Counted from the first letter of the stretch, positions 9,148 through 18,794 are shown. The stretch is 64,000 bases of DNA from Streptomyces calvus (GCF_006782915.1 NZ_VCNP01000025.1:124001-188000); one strand, 5' to 3'. Notes: generated by a model from the sequence alone, not told the origin. Program-made: numbers and translations.

Positions 9148-9417
9148 ATGTCACAAGCCCCAGAAATCAGAGGAGGGCCGGTGGTGACGCCCGCGCGCGT
9201 CGTCATCGCCCTCTGTCTCGTCGCACCGTTCGTGGCCATGCTGTGGGTCGGCTCGTACGCCAAGACCGACCCCGTCTTCATCGGCATCCCGTTCTTCTAC
9301 TGGTACCAGATGCTGTGGGTACTGCTCTCCACCGTGCTGACGATGATCGCGTACAAGCTCTGGCAGCGTGACCAGCGCGCCCGCCGGGACGCCTCGAAGG
9401 GTGGTGCGGCCCAGTGA
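9148..9417 (+). CDS. DUF3311 small membrane subunit of a solute symporter
   Basis: An 89-aa protein with two hydrophobic helices (residues ~17-35 and ~47-67) and a basic C-terminus. This is the DUF3311 family, which is nearly always encoded just before an SSS-type sodium/solute symporter and is thought to be an accessory subunit. Its stop overlaps the symporter GTG by four bases (GTGA). The ATG at 9148 follows GGGAG at a slightly long distance. Exact role unproven. Confidence 0.85.
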   Translation: MSQAPEIRGGPVVTPARVVIALCLVAPFVAMLWVGSYAKTDPVFIGIPFFYWYQMLWVLLSTVLTMIAYKLWQRDQRARRDASKGGAAQ

Positions 9418-11042
9418 ACGAGGGCGTCAACGGCGTGGCACTCGCCGTCTTCATCTTCTTCTTCCTGCTGGTCACCGCGATGGGCTTCATGGCCGCGCGG
9501 TGGCGCAAGGCCGAGAACGAGCACAGCCTCGACGAGTGGGGCCTGGGCGGCCGGTCCTTCGGCACCTGGGTCACCTGGTTCCTGCTCGGCGGCGACCTGT
9601 ACACCGCGTACACCTTCGTGGCCGTCCCGGCGGCGATCTACGCGGCGGGCGCGGCCGGCTTCTTCGCGGTGCCGTACACGATCCTGGTGTACCCGCTGAT
9701 CTTCACCTTCCTGCCGCGGCTGTGGTCGGTGTCGCACAAGCACGGCTATGTGACGACCTCCGACTTCGTGCGCGGCCGGTTCGGCTCGAAGGGTCTGTCG
9801 CTGGCCGTCGCCCTCACCGGCATCCTGGCGACGATGCCGTACATCGCGCTCCAGCTGGTCGGCATCCAGGCCGTGCTGGACGTGATGGGCGTCGGCGGCG
9901 GCGAGGACACCAACTGGTTCATCAAGGACCTGCCGCTGCTGATCGCGTTCGGTGTGCTGGCGGCGTACACGTACTCGTCCGGTCTGCGGGCCCCCGCGCT
10001 GATCGCGTTCGTGAAGGACACGCTGATCTACATCGTCATCGCGGTGGCGATCATCTACATCCCGATCAAGCTGGGCGGCTTCGACGAGATCTTCGCCTCG
10101 GCGAGCGAGGCGTTCGGCCAGACCAACCCGGCCACGGGCGCACCGCGCGGCGCGCTGGTGCCGGGCGACGCCGGCCAGTGGACGTACGCCACGCTGGCGC
10201 TCGGCTCGGCGCTCGCGCTGTTCATGTACCCGCACTCCATCACCGCGACGCTGTCCTCGCGCAGCCGTGAGGTGATCCGCCGCAACACCACCATCCTGCC
10301 GCTGTACTCCCTGATGCTGGGCCTGCTGGCGCTGCTCGGCTTCATGGCGATCGCGGCCGGCGTCAAGGTCAGCAACGGCCAGCTGGCGATCCCGCAGCTG
10401 TTCGAGAACATGTTCCCGGACTGGTTCGCGGGCGTGGCCTTCGCGGCGATCGGCATCGGCGCGCTGGTGCCGGCGGCGATCATGTCGATCGCGGCGGCGA
10501 ACCTGTTCACCCGCAACATCTACAAGGACTTCATCAAGCCGGACGCGACCCCGGCCCAGGAGACCAAGGTCTCCAAGATCGTCTCGCTGCTGGTGAAGGT
10601 GGGCGCGCTGGTCTTCGTCCTGACCATGGACAAGACGGTCGCCATCAACTTCCAGCTGCTCGGCGGCATCTGGATCCTGCAGACCTTCCCGGCGCTGGTG
10701 GGCGGCCTGTTCACCCGCTGGTTCCACCGCTGGGCGCTGATCGGCGGCTGGGCGGTCGGCATGGTCTACGGCACGGTCGCCGCCTACGGGGTGGCCTCGC
10801 CGACGCAGAAGCACTTCGGTGGTTCGGCGAAGGAGATCCCGGGCATCGGCGAGATCGGCTACATCGGCCTCACCGCCTTCGTGATCAACGTCCTGGTCAC
10901 GGTCGTCCTGACCTTCGTCATGAGGGCCCTCAAGGCGCCCGACGGCGTCGACGAGACCAAGCCGCAGGACTACACGGCGGACGCGGGCGACCCCGGCGTC
11001 GAGGTGGAGCTCCCGCCGGCCACGGCGGGCAGCGCGCACTGA
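9414..11042 (+). CDS. Sodium:solute symporter family (SSS) transporter, monocarboxylate type
   Basis: A 542-aa membrane protein with about 13 transmembrane helices, typical of the SSS/SLC5 family. Landmarks are the start FIFFFLLVTAMGFMAARW, the DEWGLGGRSFGTWVTWFLLGGDLYTAYTF region that forms the sodium/substrate site, and FMYPHSITATLSSRSREVIRRN in the middle loop. It resembles the MctC-like acetate/pyruvate uptake group, which commonly has a DUF3311 partner; the partner is the gene just upstream. The C-terminus is hydrophilic and acidic. Substrate is inferred only from family. A strong terminator follows. Confidence 0.88.
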   Translation: MNEGVNGVALAVFIFFFLLVTAMGFMAARWRKAENEHSLDEWGLGGRSFGTWVTWFLLGGDLYTAYTFVAVPAAIYAAGAAGFFAVPYTILVYPLIFTFLPRLWSVSHKHGYVTTSDFVRGRFGSKGLSLAVALTGILATMPYIALQLVGIQAVLDVMGVGGGEDTNWFIKDLPLLIAFGVLAAYTYSSGLRAPALIAFVKDTLIYIVIAVAIIYIPIKLGGFDEIFASASEAFGQTNPATGAPRGALVPGDAGQWTYATLALGSALALFMYPHSITATLSSRSREVIRRNTTILPLYSLMLGLLALLGFMAIAAGVKVSNGQLAIPQLFENMFPDWFAGVAFAAIGIGALVPAAIMSIAAANLFTRNIYKDFIKPDATPAQETKVSKIVSLLVKVGALVFVLTMDKTVAINFQLLGGIWILQTFPALVGGLFTRWFHRWALIGGWAVGMVYGTVAAYGVASPTQKHFGGSAKEIPGIGEIGYIGLTAFVINVLVTVVLTFVMRALKAPDGVDETKPQDYTADAGDPGVEVELPPATAGSAH

Positions 11043-11061
11043 CGCCGCGGCACAGCGGGCG

Positions 11062-11092
11062 ACGGGCCGTCGGAGAAAATCCGGCGGCCCGT
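11062..11092 (+). terminator. Terminator after the symporter gene
   Basis: Stem ACGGGCCGTCGGA / TCCGGCGGCCCGT with one G-T wobble and a GAAAA loop, 20 bases after the symporter stop. Confidence 0.75.
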
Positions 11093-11120
11093 TGTCGTAC
11101 CCGTCCGGCAGACTCCCCTC

Positions 11121-11627
11121 ATGGACATCGTCATCCGGCCGGTGGCGGCCGACGAGTACGAGGCACTGGGCGAGATCACCGCGCAGGCCTATCTGCTGGA
11201 CGGGCTGCTCGACTTCGGGGAGAACGACGCCTACCTCGACGAGCTCAGGGACGTGGCGAAGCGGGCGGCGGCCGCCGACGTGCTGGTCGCCGCGGAGGGC
11301 GGGTCGGTGCTGGGCGGGGTGACCTTCGTGCCGAGCGGCGGGCCGATGGCCGACATAGCCGGGCCGGGCGAGGCGGAGATCCGGATGCTCGCGGTCGCCC
11401 GCGCGGGCCGGGGCCGGGGTGCCGGGGAGGCCCTGGTGCGCGCCTGCGTCGAGCGGGCCCGGGCCACCGAGGGCTGCGTACGGGTCGTGCTGTCGACCCA
11501 GCGCACCATGCGCGCCGCGCACCGCGTGTACGAGCGGCTGGGTTTCACCCGCACGCCCGAGCGTGACTGGAAGCCCCTGCCGGAGCTGGACGACATCACT
11601 CTGCTCACCTATGAGTTGACGCTCTGA
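11121..11627 (+). CDS. GNAT-family N-acetyltransferase
   Basis: A 168-aa single-domain acetyltransferase. The acetyl-CoA-binding motif A reads IRMLAVARAGRGRGAGEALV (around residues 90-109), with the RGRGAG pyrophosphate loop, and motif B (RAAHRVYERLGFTRTP) follows near residue 133. It begins with the usual IVIRPV strand. The gene stands alone between the symporter terminator and the nrd regulatory region. The acceptor substrate is unknown; small molecules or protein N-termini are both possible in this family. Confidence 0.85.
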   Translation: MDIVIRPVAADEYEALGEITAQAYLLDGLLDFGENDAYLDELRDVAKRAAAADVLVAAEGGSVLGGVTFVPSGGPMADIAGPGEAEIRMLAVARAGRGRGAGEALVRACVERARATEGCVRVVLSTQRTMRAAHRVYERLGFTRTPERDWKPLPELDDITLLTYELTL

Positions 11628-11637
11628 CAGCAGCGCG

Positions 11638-11683
11638 ACACAACATATGGGCCTGTCGGCGAGACCCGACACAAGATGTATGC
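11638..11683 (+). promoter_or_regulatory. Pair of NrdR boxes upstream of nrdA
   Basis: ACACAACATATGGGC (11638-11652) and ACACAAGATGTATGC (11669-11683) both match the NrdR box consensus, and their starts are 31 bp apart, three helical turns, the spacing expected for NrdR. They should overlap the nrdAB promoter and give ATP/dATP-dependent repression. Confidence 0.82.
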
Positions 11684-11689
11684 TCATGC

Positions 11690-11806
11690 TCGCTGTCGTC
11701 GCAGGGGAATCCGGTGCGAATCCGGAACTGTCCCGCAACGGTGTACCCATGCCCGCCCGCCTGCCGGAGCGCATGGGCGTCAGTCCGAGGACCTGCCGAC
11801 AGTGCG
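11690..11806 (+). ncRNA. Cobalamin (B12) riboswitch controlling nrdAB
   Basis: The core features are GGGGAATCCGGTGCGAATCC, then GGAACTGTCCCGCAACGG, and the B12 box AGTCCGAGGACCTGCC at 11782-11797. The bounds are approximate. A riboswitch in this place is known in S. coelicolor, where B12 shuts off class Ia reductase so that the B12-dependent class II enzyme takes over. The 130 nt between the B12 box and the start codon hold the expression platform. Confidence 0.92.
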
Positions 11807-11937
11807 CCCGGCCGTCCGGTCCGGGTGCCTGACGTCCGGGCCTCGTGGGTTGGGCCGGTGGACGCGACGCCGTGTGCGCTCGTGTGCCGCCGCCTGCCCT
11901 CGCGCGGGGCCCGCTGCCGAGCGAGGGAGAGCCACAC

Positions 11938-14298
11938 GTGACCATCGCGCCAGCCGATCCGGCTTCAGCGATCGACGTGACCGAGGAGAGCGACGGCCCC
12001 GGTGCCGCGCTGCTGCGGACCCTGACCGAGCTGACCGCCGACCTGCCCGACGCCGACCCCGGCCGGGTCGCCGCCGCCGCGCTGCGCGGCCGGTCCGCGC
12101 GGGCCGACGAGGCGGAGCTGCGGGAGCTGGCCACCGAGGCGGCGGCCGGCCTGATCTCCGAGGACCCGGCCTACTCCCGGCTCGCCGCCCGCCTGCTGAC
12201 CCTCGGCATCCGCGCCGAGGCCGCCTCGCAGGGCGTCACGACGTTCACCGGGTCCGTCGCGACCGGGCACCGCGAGGGCCTGATCGCCGACCGGACCGCC
12301 GCGTTCGTCCGGCTGCACGCCGACCGTCTCGACGCGCTCGTCGACACCGCGGCCGACGACCGCTTCGGCTACTTCGGCCTGCGCACCCTGTACAGCCGCT
12401 ACCTGCTGCGGCACCCGGTCACCCGCAAGGTCGTCGAGACGCCCCAGCACTTCCTGCTGCGCGTCGCCGCCGGTCTCGCCGAGGACGACACCTCCCGCTC
12501 GGTGGACGAGGTCGCCGCGCTCTACGGGCTGATGAGCCGCCTGGACTACCTGCCCTCCTCCCCCACGCTGTTCAACTCCGGCACCCGGCACCCCCAGATG
12601 TCGTCCTGCTACCTCCTGGACTCGCCCAGGGACGAGCTGGACTCGATCTACGACCGCTACCACCAGGTCGCCCGCCTCTCCAAGCACGCCGGCGGCATCG
12701 GCATCGCCTACTCCCGCATCCGCGCCCGGGGTTCACTGATCCGCGGCACCAACGGGCACTCCAACGGCATCGTCCCGTTCCTGAAGACGCTGGACGCCTC
12801 GGTCGCCGCGGTGAACCAGGGCGGGCGGCGCAAGGGCGCGGCCGCGGTCTACCTGGAGACCTGGCACGCGGACGTCGAGGAGTTCCTGGAGCTGCGCGAC
12901 AACACCGGTGAGGACGCCCGCCGTACGCACAACCTGAACCTCGCGCACTGGGTGCCGGACGAGTTCATGCGCCGCGTGAACGCCGACGCGCCCTGGTCGC
13001 TGTTCTCCCCGGCGGACGTGCCCGAACTGGTCGACCTGTGGGGCGAGGAGTTCGACGCGGCGTACCGGGCCGCCGAGGCGAAGGGCCTGGCCAGGAAGAC
13101 CCTCCCGGCGCGCGAGCTGTACGGCCGCATGATGCGCACCCTCGCGCAGACCGGCAACGGCTGGATGACCTTCAAGGACACCGCCAACCGCACCGCGAAC
13201 CAGACGGCGACCCCGGGCCACGTCATCCACTCCTCCAACCTCTGCACGGAGATCCTGGAGGTCACCGACGACGGGGAGACGGCGGTCTGCAACCTGGGCT
13301 CGGTCAACCTCGGCGCCTTCGTGGACCGGGGCGGCATCGACTGGGAGCGGCTCGACGAGACGGTGCGCACGGCCGTGACGTTCCTCGACCGGGTCGTCGA
13401 CATCAACTTCTATCCGACCGAGCAGGCGGGCCGTTCCAACGCCCGCTGGCGACCGCTGGGACTGGGCGCGATGGGCCTCCAGGACGTCTTCTTCAAACTG
13501 CGCCTGCCCTTCGACTCGCCCGAGGCGAAGGACCTGTCCACCAGGATCGCCGAGCGGATCATGCTCGCCGCCTACGAGGCGTCCGCGGACCTCGCCGAGC
13601 GGGACGGCCCGCTGCCCGCCTGGGACAGGACCCGCACCGCCCGCGGCGTACTGCACCCCGACCACTACGACACGGACCTGGCCTGGCCGGAGCGCTGGGC
13701 GGCGCTGCGGACACGGATCGCCTCCGTCGGGATGCGCAACGCGCTGCTGCTGGCGATCGCGCCCACCGCCACCATCGCCTCCATCGCGGGCGTGTACGAG
13801 TGCATCGAGCCGCAGGTGTCCAACCTGTTCAAGCGCGAGACGCTGTCGGGTGAGTTCCTCCAGGTCAACTCCTACCTGGTGGACGACCTGAAGCAGCTCG
13901 GCGTGTGGGACGCGCGCACCCGTGAGGCGTTGCGCGAGGCCGGCGGCTCCGTGCAGGACGTCGCGTGGATCCCCGAGGAGGTGCGCCGGCTGTACCGCAC
14001 GGCGTGGGAGATCCCGCAGCGCGGCCTGATCGACATGGCCGCCGCCCGCACGCCGTTCCTCGACCAGGCGCAGTCGCTGAACCTGTTCCTGGAGACGCCG
14101 ACCATCGGCAAGCTCTCCTCGATGTACGCCTACGCCTGGAAACAGGGCCTGAAGACCACGTACTACCTGCGCTCCCGCCCGGCGACCCGCATCGCACGCG
14201 CGGCACGCGCCACCACCGTCCCCGTCCCGCAGCCGGCCGACCCCGAGGCCGTCGCCTGCTCCCTTGAGAACCCCGAGTCCTGCGAGGCCTGCCAGTGA
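11938..14298 (+). CDS. nrdA: Ribonucleoside-diphosphate reductase class Ia, alpha subunit
   Basis: A 786-aa catalytic subunit reducing ribonucleotides to deoxyribonucleotides. It contains the family blocks SPTLFNSGT, QMSSCYLLDS (first redox cysteine), SKHAGGIGI, NLNLAHW, SSNLCTEILE (active-site thiyl cysteine), ATIASIAGVYECIEP and SRPATRIARA. The tail ends SCEACQ, the C-x2-C pair that shuttles electrons from thioredoxin or glutaredoxin. The GTG at 11938 follows GAGGGAGAG; an upstream extension in frame runs into the riboswitch and is not credible. NrdR boxes and a B12 riboswitch precede it, and nrdB overlaps its end by four bases. Confidence 0.96.
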   Translation: MTIAPADPASAIDVTEESDGPGAALLRTLTELTADLPDADPGRVAAAALRGRSARADEAELRELATEAAAGLISEDPAYSRLAARLLTLGIRAEAASQGVTTFTGSVATGHREGLIADRTAAFVRLHADRLDALVDTAADDRFGYFGLRTLYSRYLLRHPVTRKVVETPQHFLLRVAAGLAEDDTSRSVDEVAALYGLMSRLDYLPSSPTLFNSGTRHPQMSSCYLLDSPRDELDSIYDRYHQVARLSKHAGGIGIAYSRIRARGSLIRGTNGHSNGIVPFLKTLDASVAAVNQGGRRKGAAAVYLETWHADVEEFLELRDNTGEDARRTHNLNLAHWVPDEFMRRVNADAPWSLFSPADVPELVDLWGEEFDAAYRAAEAKGLARKTLPARELYGRMMRTLAQTGNGWMTFKDTANRTANQTATPGHVIHSSNLCTEILEVTDDGETAVCNLGSVNLGAFVDRGGIDWERLDETVRTAVTFLDRVVDINFYPTEQAGRSNARWRPLGLGAMGLQDVFFKLRLPFDSPEAKDLSTRIAERIMLAAYEASADLAERDGPLPAWDRTRTARGVLHPDHYDTDLAWPERWAALRTRIASVGMRNALLLAIAPTATIASIAGVYECIEPQVSNLFKRETLSGEFLQVNSYLVDDLKQLGVWDARTREALREAGGSVQDVAWIPEEVRRLYRTAWEIPQRGLIDMAAARTPFLDQAQSLNLFLETPTIGKLSSMYAYAWKQGLKTTYYLRSRPATRIARAARATTVPVPQPADPEAVACSLENPESCEACQ

Positions 14299-15311
14299 AG
14301 ACCGTCGAAACCAAGAACCTGCTCGACCCGGGCTTCGAACTGACCCTGCGTCCCATGCGCTACCCCGACTTCTACGAGCGCTACCGGGACGCCATCAAGA
14401 ACACCTGGACCGTGGAGGAGGTCGACCTCCACTCCGACGTGGCCGACCTCGCCAAGCTGACCCCCGCCGAGCAGCACCTCATCGGGCGGCTCGTGGCCTT
14501 CTTCGCCACCGGCGACTCGATCGTGGCGAACAACCTGGTGCTCACGCTGTACAAGCACATCAACTCCCCCGAGGCGCGGCTGTACCTGTCGCGGCAGCTC
14601 TTCGAGGAGGCGGTGCACGTCCAGTTCTACCTGACCCTGCTGGACACCTACCTGCCCGATCCGGACGACCGGGCGGCGGCCTTCGCGGCCGTGGAGAACA
14701 TCCCGTCCATCCGGGAGAAGGCGCAGTTCTGCTTCAGGTGGATGGACTCGGTGGAGGAGGTCGGCCGGCTGGAGGACCGGGCCGACCGCCGCCGCTTCCT
14801 GCTGAACCTCATCTGCTTCGCGGCGTGCATCGAGGGCCTGTTCTTCTACGGCGCCTTCGCCTACGTCTACTGGTTCCGCAGCCGGGGTCTGCTGCACGGC
14901 CTGGCGACCGGCACCAACTGGGTCTTCCGCGACGAGACGATGCACATGTCCTTCGCCTTCGACGTGGTCGACACCGTGCGCAAGGAGGAGCCGGAGCTGT
15001 TCGACGAGCAGCTCGGGCAGCAGGTCACCGACATGCTGCGGGAAGCGGTCGGGGCGGAGCTGCAGTTCGCGCGGGACCTGTGCGGCGACGGGCTGCCGGG
15101 CATGAACACCGAGTCGATGCGGCAGTACCTGGAGTGCGTCGCCGACCAGCGCCTGCAGCGCCTGGGCTTCGCTCCGGTGTACGGCTCGGAGAACCCGTTC
15201 TCCTTCATGGAGCTCCAGGGCGTGCAGGAGCTGACGAACTTCTTCGAGCGGCGCCCGTCCGCGTACCAGGTCGCCGTGGAGGGCACGGTCGACCTGGACG
15301 AGGACTTCTAG
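14295..15311 (+). CDS. nrdB: Ribonucleoside-diphosphate reductase class Ia, beta subunit
   Basis: A 338-aa radical-generating subunit with a di-iron site. Predicted iron ligands are D74, E105, H108, E180, E214 and H217, and Y112 four residues after H108 is the tyrosyl-radical position, so the tyrosine is retained. The GTG start overlaps the nrdA stop (GTGA). Substrate, partner and regulation are shared with nrdA. In S. coelicolor the operon continues into nrdS, an AraC-like gene; here nrdB is followed by a terminator after only 15 bases and nrdS is missing from this place. Confidence 0.96.
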   Translation: MKTVETKNLLDPGFELTLRPMRYPDFYERYRDAIKNTWTVEEVDLHSDVADLAKLTPAEQHLIGRLVAFFATGDSIVANNLVLTLYKHINSPEARLYLSRQLFEEAVHVQFYLTLLDTYLPDPDDRAAAFAAVENIPSIREKAQFCFRWMDSVEEVGRLEDRADRRRFLLNLICFAACIEGLFFYGAFAYVYWFRSRGLLHGLATGTNWVFRDETMHMSFAFDVVDTVRKEEPELFDEQLGQQVTDMLREAVGAELQFARDLCGDGLPGMNTESMRQYLECVADQRLQRLGFAPVYGSENPFSFMELQGVQELTNFFERRPSAYQVAVEGTVDLDEDF

Positions 15312-15325
15312 CAGGCCGCGCGCCG

Positions 15326-15352
15326 CGGCGCCGCCTCACCGAGGCGGCGCCG
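15326..15352. terminator. Bidirectional terminator between nrdB and the P450 gene
   Basis: A perfect 12-bp stem (CGGCGCCGCCTC / GAGGCGGCGCCG) with a 3-nt loop lies in the 131-bp gap between the converging genes. Confidence 0.75.
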
Positions 15353-15442
15353 GGGCGGCGCGGGACCGTCCGGCCGGTGCGCCGGGAAGGCGGCGCACGT
15401 CCAGGGGCCCGGAGGCCGCCCGCACGTGCGCCGCGCGGCGGG

Positions 15443-16813
15443 TCAGCGGGGCAGGGCCCGCAGCATCAGGCGGCGCGGGCGCAGCGTGATGCCGATCCGG
15501 GGCCGGGGGTCGGAGTCCGGCGCGTGCGCGAAGCGGTAGGCGGTGGCGACCGCCGCGGTGATGAGCGTGAGTTCGGCCATCGAGAAGTGGTCACTGGGAC
15601 ATTTCCGGTTGCCCACGCTGAACGGGCTCATCGCGTACTTGGGCACCTCCTTGGCCCGCTCCGGGAGCCAGCGGTCCGGGTCGAACTCCTCGTTCCGCCC
15701 GTACGACCGCCGGTCGCGCTGGACGGCGTACGGGCTGTAGATGAGGTCCGCTCCCCGGGGAATGCGGTATCCGCCGAGTTCGGTGTCGGTGACCGCCCGG
15801 CGGGTCAATATCCAGACGGCCGGATACAGCCGCATGGTCTCGACGACGACGTTCGCGGTGTATGTCAGCCGTCGCACGTCGTCGAATGCAACAGGGCGGT
15901 CACCCGCCACGTGTTTCACTTCGTCGCGGATCTTGTCGGCGACTTCCGGGTGTTCGGTGAGAACCAGGAGGAGCGACATGATCGTCGATCCGACGGTTTC
16001 ACTGCCCGGGGTGAGTATCGCGATGACCTGGTCGTGGATCTCCTGTTCCCCGATGGGGTCGCCATTCTCGTCCTTCGCCTCCAGCAAAGCCGTCAGCAAA
16101 TCGTTCGGTTTTTGACCGCTTGCGCGTCGGTCGGCGATGATCTCGTCCACCAGGACATGCAAATCGGCCAGGGCCCGGTTGAATTCGCGGTTGGCCGGAA
16201 TCGGCACCTTGTAAAGCGGTCCGAGCGGCACCACCATGCGCTGGTACATGCCGCTGAACAGCGTGGCGAGAGCGGCGCAGATGCGATCGGCGCGGGCGTC
16301 CATGTAGCTGCCGCGCATCAGGCAGCGGGCGGCGATCCGGACGGCCACGCGGAAGGACTCCGTGGTGATGTCCAGGACCTCGCCGGAGCGCCAGCGCTCC
16401 ACGAGCGCGTGCGACTCCGCCGCCATGATCGACCCGTAGGCGGGGAGCGCGTCGGGCCGGAAGGCGGGCTGGATGGTGCGCCGCTGCCGCCGGTGCAGCG
16501 CGCCGTTGGCGGTGGCCACGCCCTCCTTTCCGAGCAGGTCCTCCAGCGACTCCCACAGAGGGCCGGCGATGATGTAGTCGGGGCTGAGCGCCACCGCCCC
16601 GGTGAGGGCGGGCGTGGTGACGGCGTACACCGTCTTCGGCCCGAGTTTCAGCCGTACGACGTCGCCGTGGTCGCGCAGTTGGGACATGAAGGCCAGCGGA
16701 TCTCGCGCCATCCGCAGGCCGTGGCCGAGGACGGGCACGCCTCCGCCGGCCACGGGCGGCTCGCGCAGCGCGGCCGCCGCGGATGCTCCGTCCTTCACCG
16801 ACTCGACGGTCAT
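15443..16813 (-). CDS. cyp170A1: Cytochrome P450 CYP170 (albaflavenone synthase)
   Basis: A 456-aa P450 oxidising epi-isozizaene via albaflavenols to the antibiotic sesquiterpene albaflavenone. The heme-binding loop is [13 protein letters not shown] with the iron ligand Cys405, the K-helix is ETMR at 325-328, and the I-helix segment [10 protein letters not shown] (268-277) lacks the common acidic-alcohol pair, as in CYP170A1. CYP170A1 is also reported to have a second, moonlighting farnesene synthase activity; a DEIIAD segment at 223-228 is worth comparing with its proposed metal site. The ATG overlaps the cyclase stop (ATGA), so the two are co-translated. Confidence 0.94.
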   Translation of the reverse strand: MTVESVKDGASAAAALREPPVAGGGVPVLGHGLRMARDPLAFMSQLRDHGDVVRLKLGPKTVYAVTTPALTGAVALSPDYIIAGPLWESLEDLLGKEGVATANGALHRRQRRTIQPAFRPDALPAYGSIMAAESHALVERWRSGEVLDITTESFRVAVRIAARCLMRGSYMDARADRICAALATLFSGMYQRMVVPLGPLYKVPIPANREFNRALADLHVLVDEIIADRRASGQKPNDLLTALLEAKDENGDPIGEQEIHDQVIAILTPGSETVGSTIMSLLLVLTEHPEVADKIRDEVKHVAGDRPVAFDDVRRLTYTANVVVETMRLYPAVWILTRRAVTDTELGGYRIPRGADLIYSPYAVQRDRRSYGRNEEFDPDRWLPERAKEVPKYAMSPFSVGNRKCPSDHFSMAELTLITAAVATAYRFAHAPDSDPRPRIGITLRPRRLMLRALPR

Positions 16814-17895
16814 TTCTCACCTGCCGCTTCGTTGTTGACGTACGGGGGCGTGGACCGGTCCTCCCAGCTGTCGACCCGGTACCGGCCGGACTCGTGGTGG
16901 AACCAGTAGACGGAACTGAACCAGTTCCGCATGTTGCCGACGCAAGCGCGTACGGCGGCGCTCGTTTCCTTTCCTCCCACCGTGCCGTCGTCGAGGCCGT
17001 CGGCGAACCGTAATGCCTCCCGCTCGGCGGTGAGGAATTCACTGATGCATTCCTCGACCCGGTGCCTGACGTCGGCGACGGCCTCTTCGAGTGACATTCC
17101 CTCGTGGGTGATGAGACTGATTCCGAGGTTGTGCACCTCACTTCCCGCTATTTCCTTCGGCAGGGAGCAGAGGTCGTTGTACCAGGCGGCGAATTCCTGA
17201 CTGAGCAGTGCCGCCTTCCGGTATGCCGGGTGTTTGCGTACCGCGTCCGGGAGTTCACGGCCCGCACTGGGTTCCAGGAGATCCGTCCAGATCCAGTGCG
17301 CGAAGGTGAGCCGGCGCAGTTCGAGGTATTCCTCGACGGTGGGGACGATGCCCTCCGTACGGTTGTGGAATTCCCGGTCGTAGGCCTCGATCACGGTGTG
17401 GAAGTGCCGGGCGAACCGGGCGTTCCAGCTGTCCGGCAGGAACCCGTAGAGCCGTCGCACGCTGTCCGCGAGCCCCGCCACCACCGGGTCCTCGTGACCG
17501 AGGTGGTCCGCGGGACGGTCGAGGGCCGTGTGCAGCCGGTCCTTCAGCCGCCGCCAGGCGGCGGGGCGGCCGTGCACGATGTCGCGGTCGTGCCGGTCGT
17601 CCCAGACGAAGAACCATGCGCTGTAGTCCGCTATCGCCTGCATGACGTCGTCGGGAGCGCCTGTGTAGTAGCCCGCCATTAGATCGGTGTAGCGCAGGCC
17701 GTCGGCGTGTTCCTCCACCGTGTCCGCGGGCATGAGCCGCATTTCGCGGAGCCAGGCCCGGGTGGTCCTCTGGAGCTCCGGCCAATAAGGGTGGAGCCGC
17801 CGGGGAAACGCCGCCTCGATCAACGGGAGAGACAGCGCCGGTGGAACCGCAAGGGTGGTCGGTGTCGATGTGGTGCCGTGTGACAAAGCATGCAC
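16810..17895 (-). CDS. Epi-isozizaene synthase (sesquiterpene cyclase)
   Basis: A 361-aa class I terpene synthase turning farnesyl diphosphate into epi-isozizaene. The metal-binding motif DDRHD starts at D99, and the NSE triad N240, S244, E248 lies in [10 protein letters not shown]. The C-terminal RY pair ([10 protein letters not shown]) is present. Length, motif positions and sequence agree closely with S. coelicolor SCO5222. The GTG at 17895 follows GAGAGGGGA and gives the same length as that enzyme; an upstream extension of 18 residues lacks support. It is first gene of the two-gene albaflavenone operon with the P450. Confidence 0.95.
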   Translation of the reverse strand: MHALSHGTTSTPTTLAVPPALSLPLIEAAFPRRLHPYWPELQRTTRAWLREMRLMPADTVEEHADGLRYTDLMAGYYTGAPDDVMQAIADYSAWFFVWDDRHDRDIVHGRPAAWRRLKDRLHTALDRPADHLGHEDPVVAGLADSVRRLYGFLPDSWNARFARHFHTVIEAYDREFHNRTEGIVPTVEEYLELRRLTFAHWIWTDLLEPSAGRELPDAVRKHPAYRKAALLSQEFAAWYNDLCSLPKEIAGSEVHNLGISLITHEGMSLEEAVADVRHRVEECISEFLTAEREALRFADGLDDGTVGGKETSAAVRACVGNMRNWFSSVYWFHHESGRYRVDSWEDRSTPPYVNNEAAGEK

Positions 17896-18043
17896 GAACA
17901 ATCCCCTCTCAGCCGCCGGTTGGCGTGCCGCCTCCCGAGCCGGCCGCACGCCGTGCGTATCGCCGCCCCTCCATTCAGCACCACAACTGACCGCCGTGCG
18001 AACAGATTTGCTCCTTCCGTTCCGTCAAGGGGCACACAAACGA

Positions 18044-18081
18044 ACGGCGTTCGCCCCGGGAAGACCCGGATCGAACGCCGT
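18044..18081 (-). terminator. Terminator after def
   Basis: Outer 10-bp arms ACGGCGTTCG / CGAACGCCGT enclose a second stem around CCCCGGG/CCCGG. Read leftwards it is followed by a T-rich stretch (TCGTTTG). It isolates def from the terpene operon promoter. Confidence 0.75.
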
Positions 18082-18090
18082 ACGGAGAGA

Positions 18091-18130
18091 GGCGGAGGGA
18101 GGCGGAGGGAGGCGACGGGAGGCCGAGGGA
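18091..18130. repeat. Four tandem 10-bp repeats
   Basis: Two exact copies of GGCGGAGGGA (18091-18110) are followed by two diverged copies (GGCGACGGGA, GGCCGAGGGA). They lie between the def stop and its terminator. Confidence 0.8.
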
Positions 18131-18143
18131 CTCCCGCGACCGG

Positions 18144-18794
18144 TCAGTCGTTGGCGACCACGGGGTAGCGCGGCTCGTTCTCGGCCATCTGCCGCAGCGC
18201 GTCCTTGCGTTCCCGCTTCGACAGCCGGTCGATGTAGAGGTAGCCGTAGAGGTGATCGGTCTCGTGCTGCAAACACCGTGCGAAGTAGCCGGTGCCGCGC
18301 ACCCGGATCGGGTTGCCCTTCTCGTCCTGCCCGGTCACCTCGGCGTAGTCGGGGCGGGCCAGCGACGCGTACGCCGTGGGCACCGACAGGCAGCCCTCGT
18401 TGCTGTCGTCCAGCCGGCGCCGCTCTGCGGGCAGTTCGACCAGCTTGGGGTTGCAGACCACGCCGACGTGGCGCACGCCCTCGTCGTCCGGGCAGTCGTA
18501 GACGAAGACCTTCAGGTCGACGCCGATCTGGTTGGCGGCCAGGCCCACGCCCTCGGCGGTGCGCTGGCTGGCGAACATGTCGGCGACCAGCTGCTGGAAC
18601 TCCTCGCCGAAGTCGGTGACGTCCCGGCACTCCTTGTGCAGCACCGGATTGCCGACGACGGTGATCGGGCGGGAGGTGCCGCGCTCCCTCCAGGACGCCT
18701 CGCGCTTCTCGCAGTCCTCCGTGTCGATGACGTACCCCTCGTCGTCGACGGGGAGCACGCCCGCGTGCTGCTGATCGGTGTCCTGCTGAGCCAT
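18144..18794 (-). CDS. def: Peptide deformylase
   Basis: A 216-aa metalloenzyme removing the formyl group from nascent proteins. All three family motifs are intact: GVGLAANQI at 82-90, EGCLS at 133-137 with the metal cysteine C135, and HETDH at 177-181 with both metal histidines and the catalytic glutamate. It has a 40-residue N-terminal extension before the conserved core. The ATG at 18794 begins MAQQDTD. The upstream TPR gene runs the same way 78 bp away, so the two may be co-transcribed. Streptomyces usually carry several def genes; this is one of them. Confidence 0.94.
   Translation of the reverse strand: MAQQDTDQQHAGVLPVDDEGYVIDTEDCEKREASWRERGTSRPITVVGNPVLHKECRDVTDFGEEFQQLVADMFASQRTAEGVGLAANQIGVDLKVFVYDCPDDEGVRHVGVVCNPKLVELPAERRRLDDSNEGCLSVPTAYASLARPDYAEVTGQDEKGNPIRVRGTGYFARCLQHETDHLYGYLYIDRLSKRERKDALRQMAENEPRYPVVAND

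Noticed and set aside
9297..12134. Very long open frame on the minus strand (945 codons)
   Set aside because: It lies antisense to the symporter, GNAT and nrdA genes, has no domain, is rich in Arg/Asp/Val/His typical of GC-rich shadows, and crosses the riboswitch.
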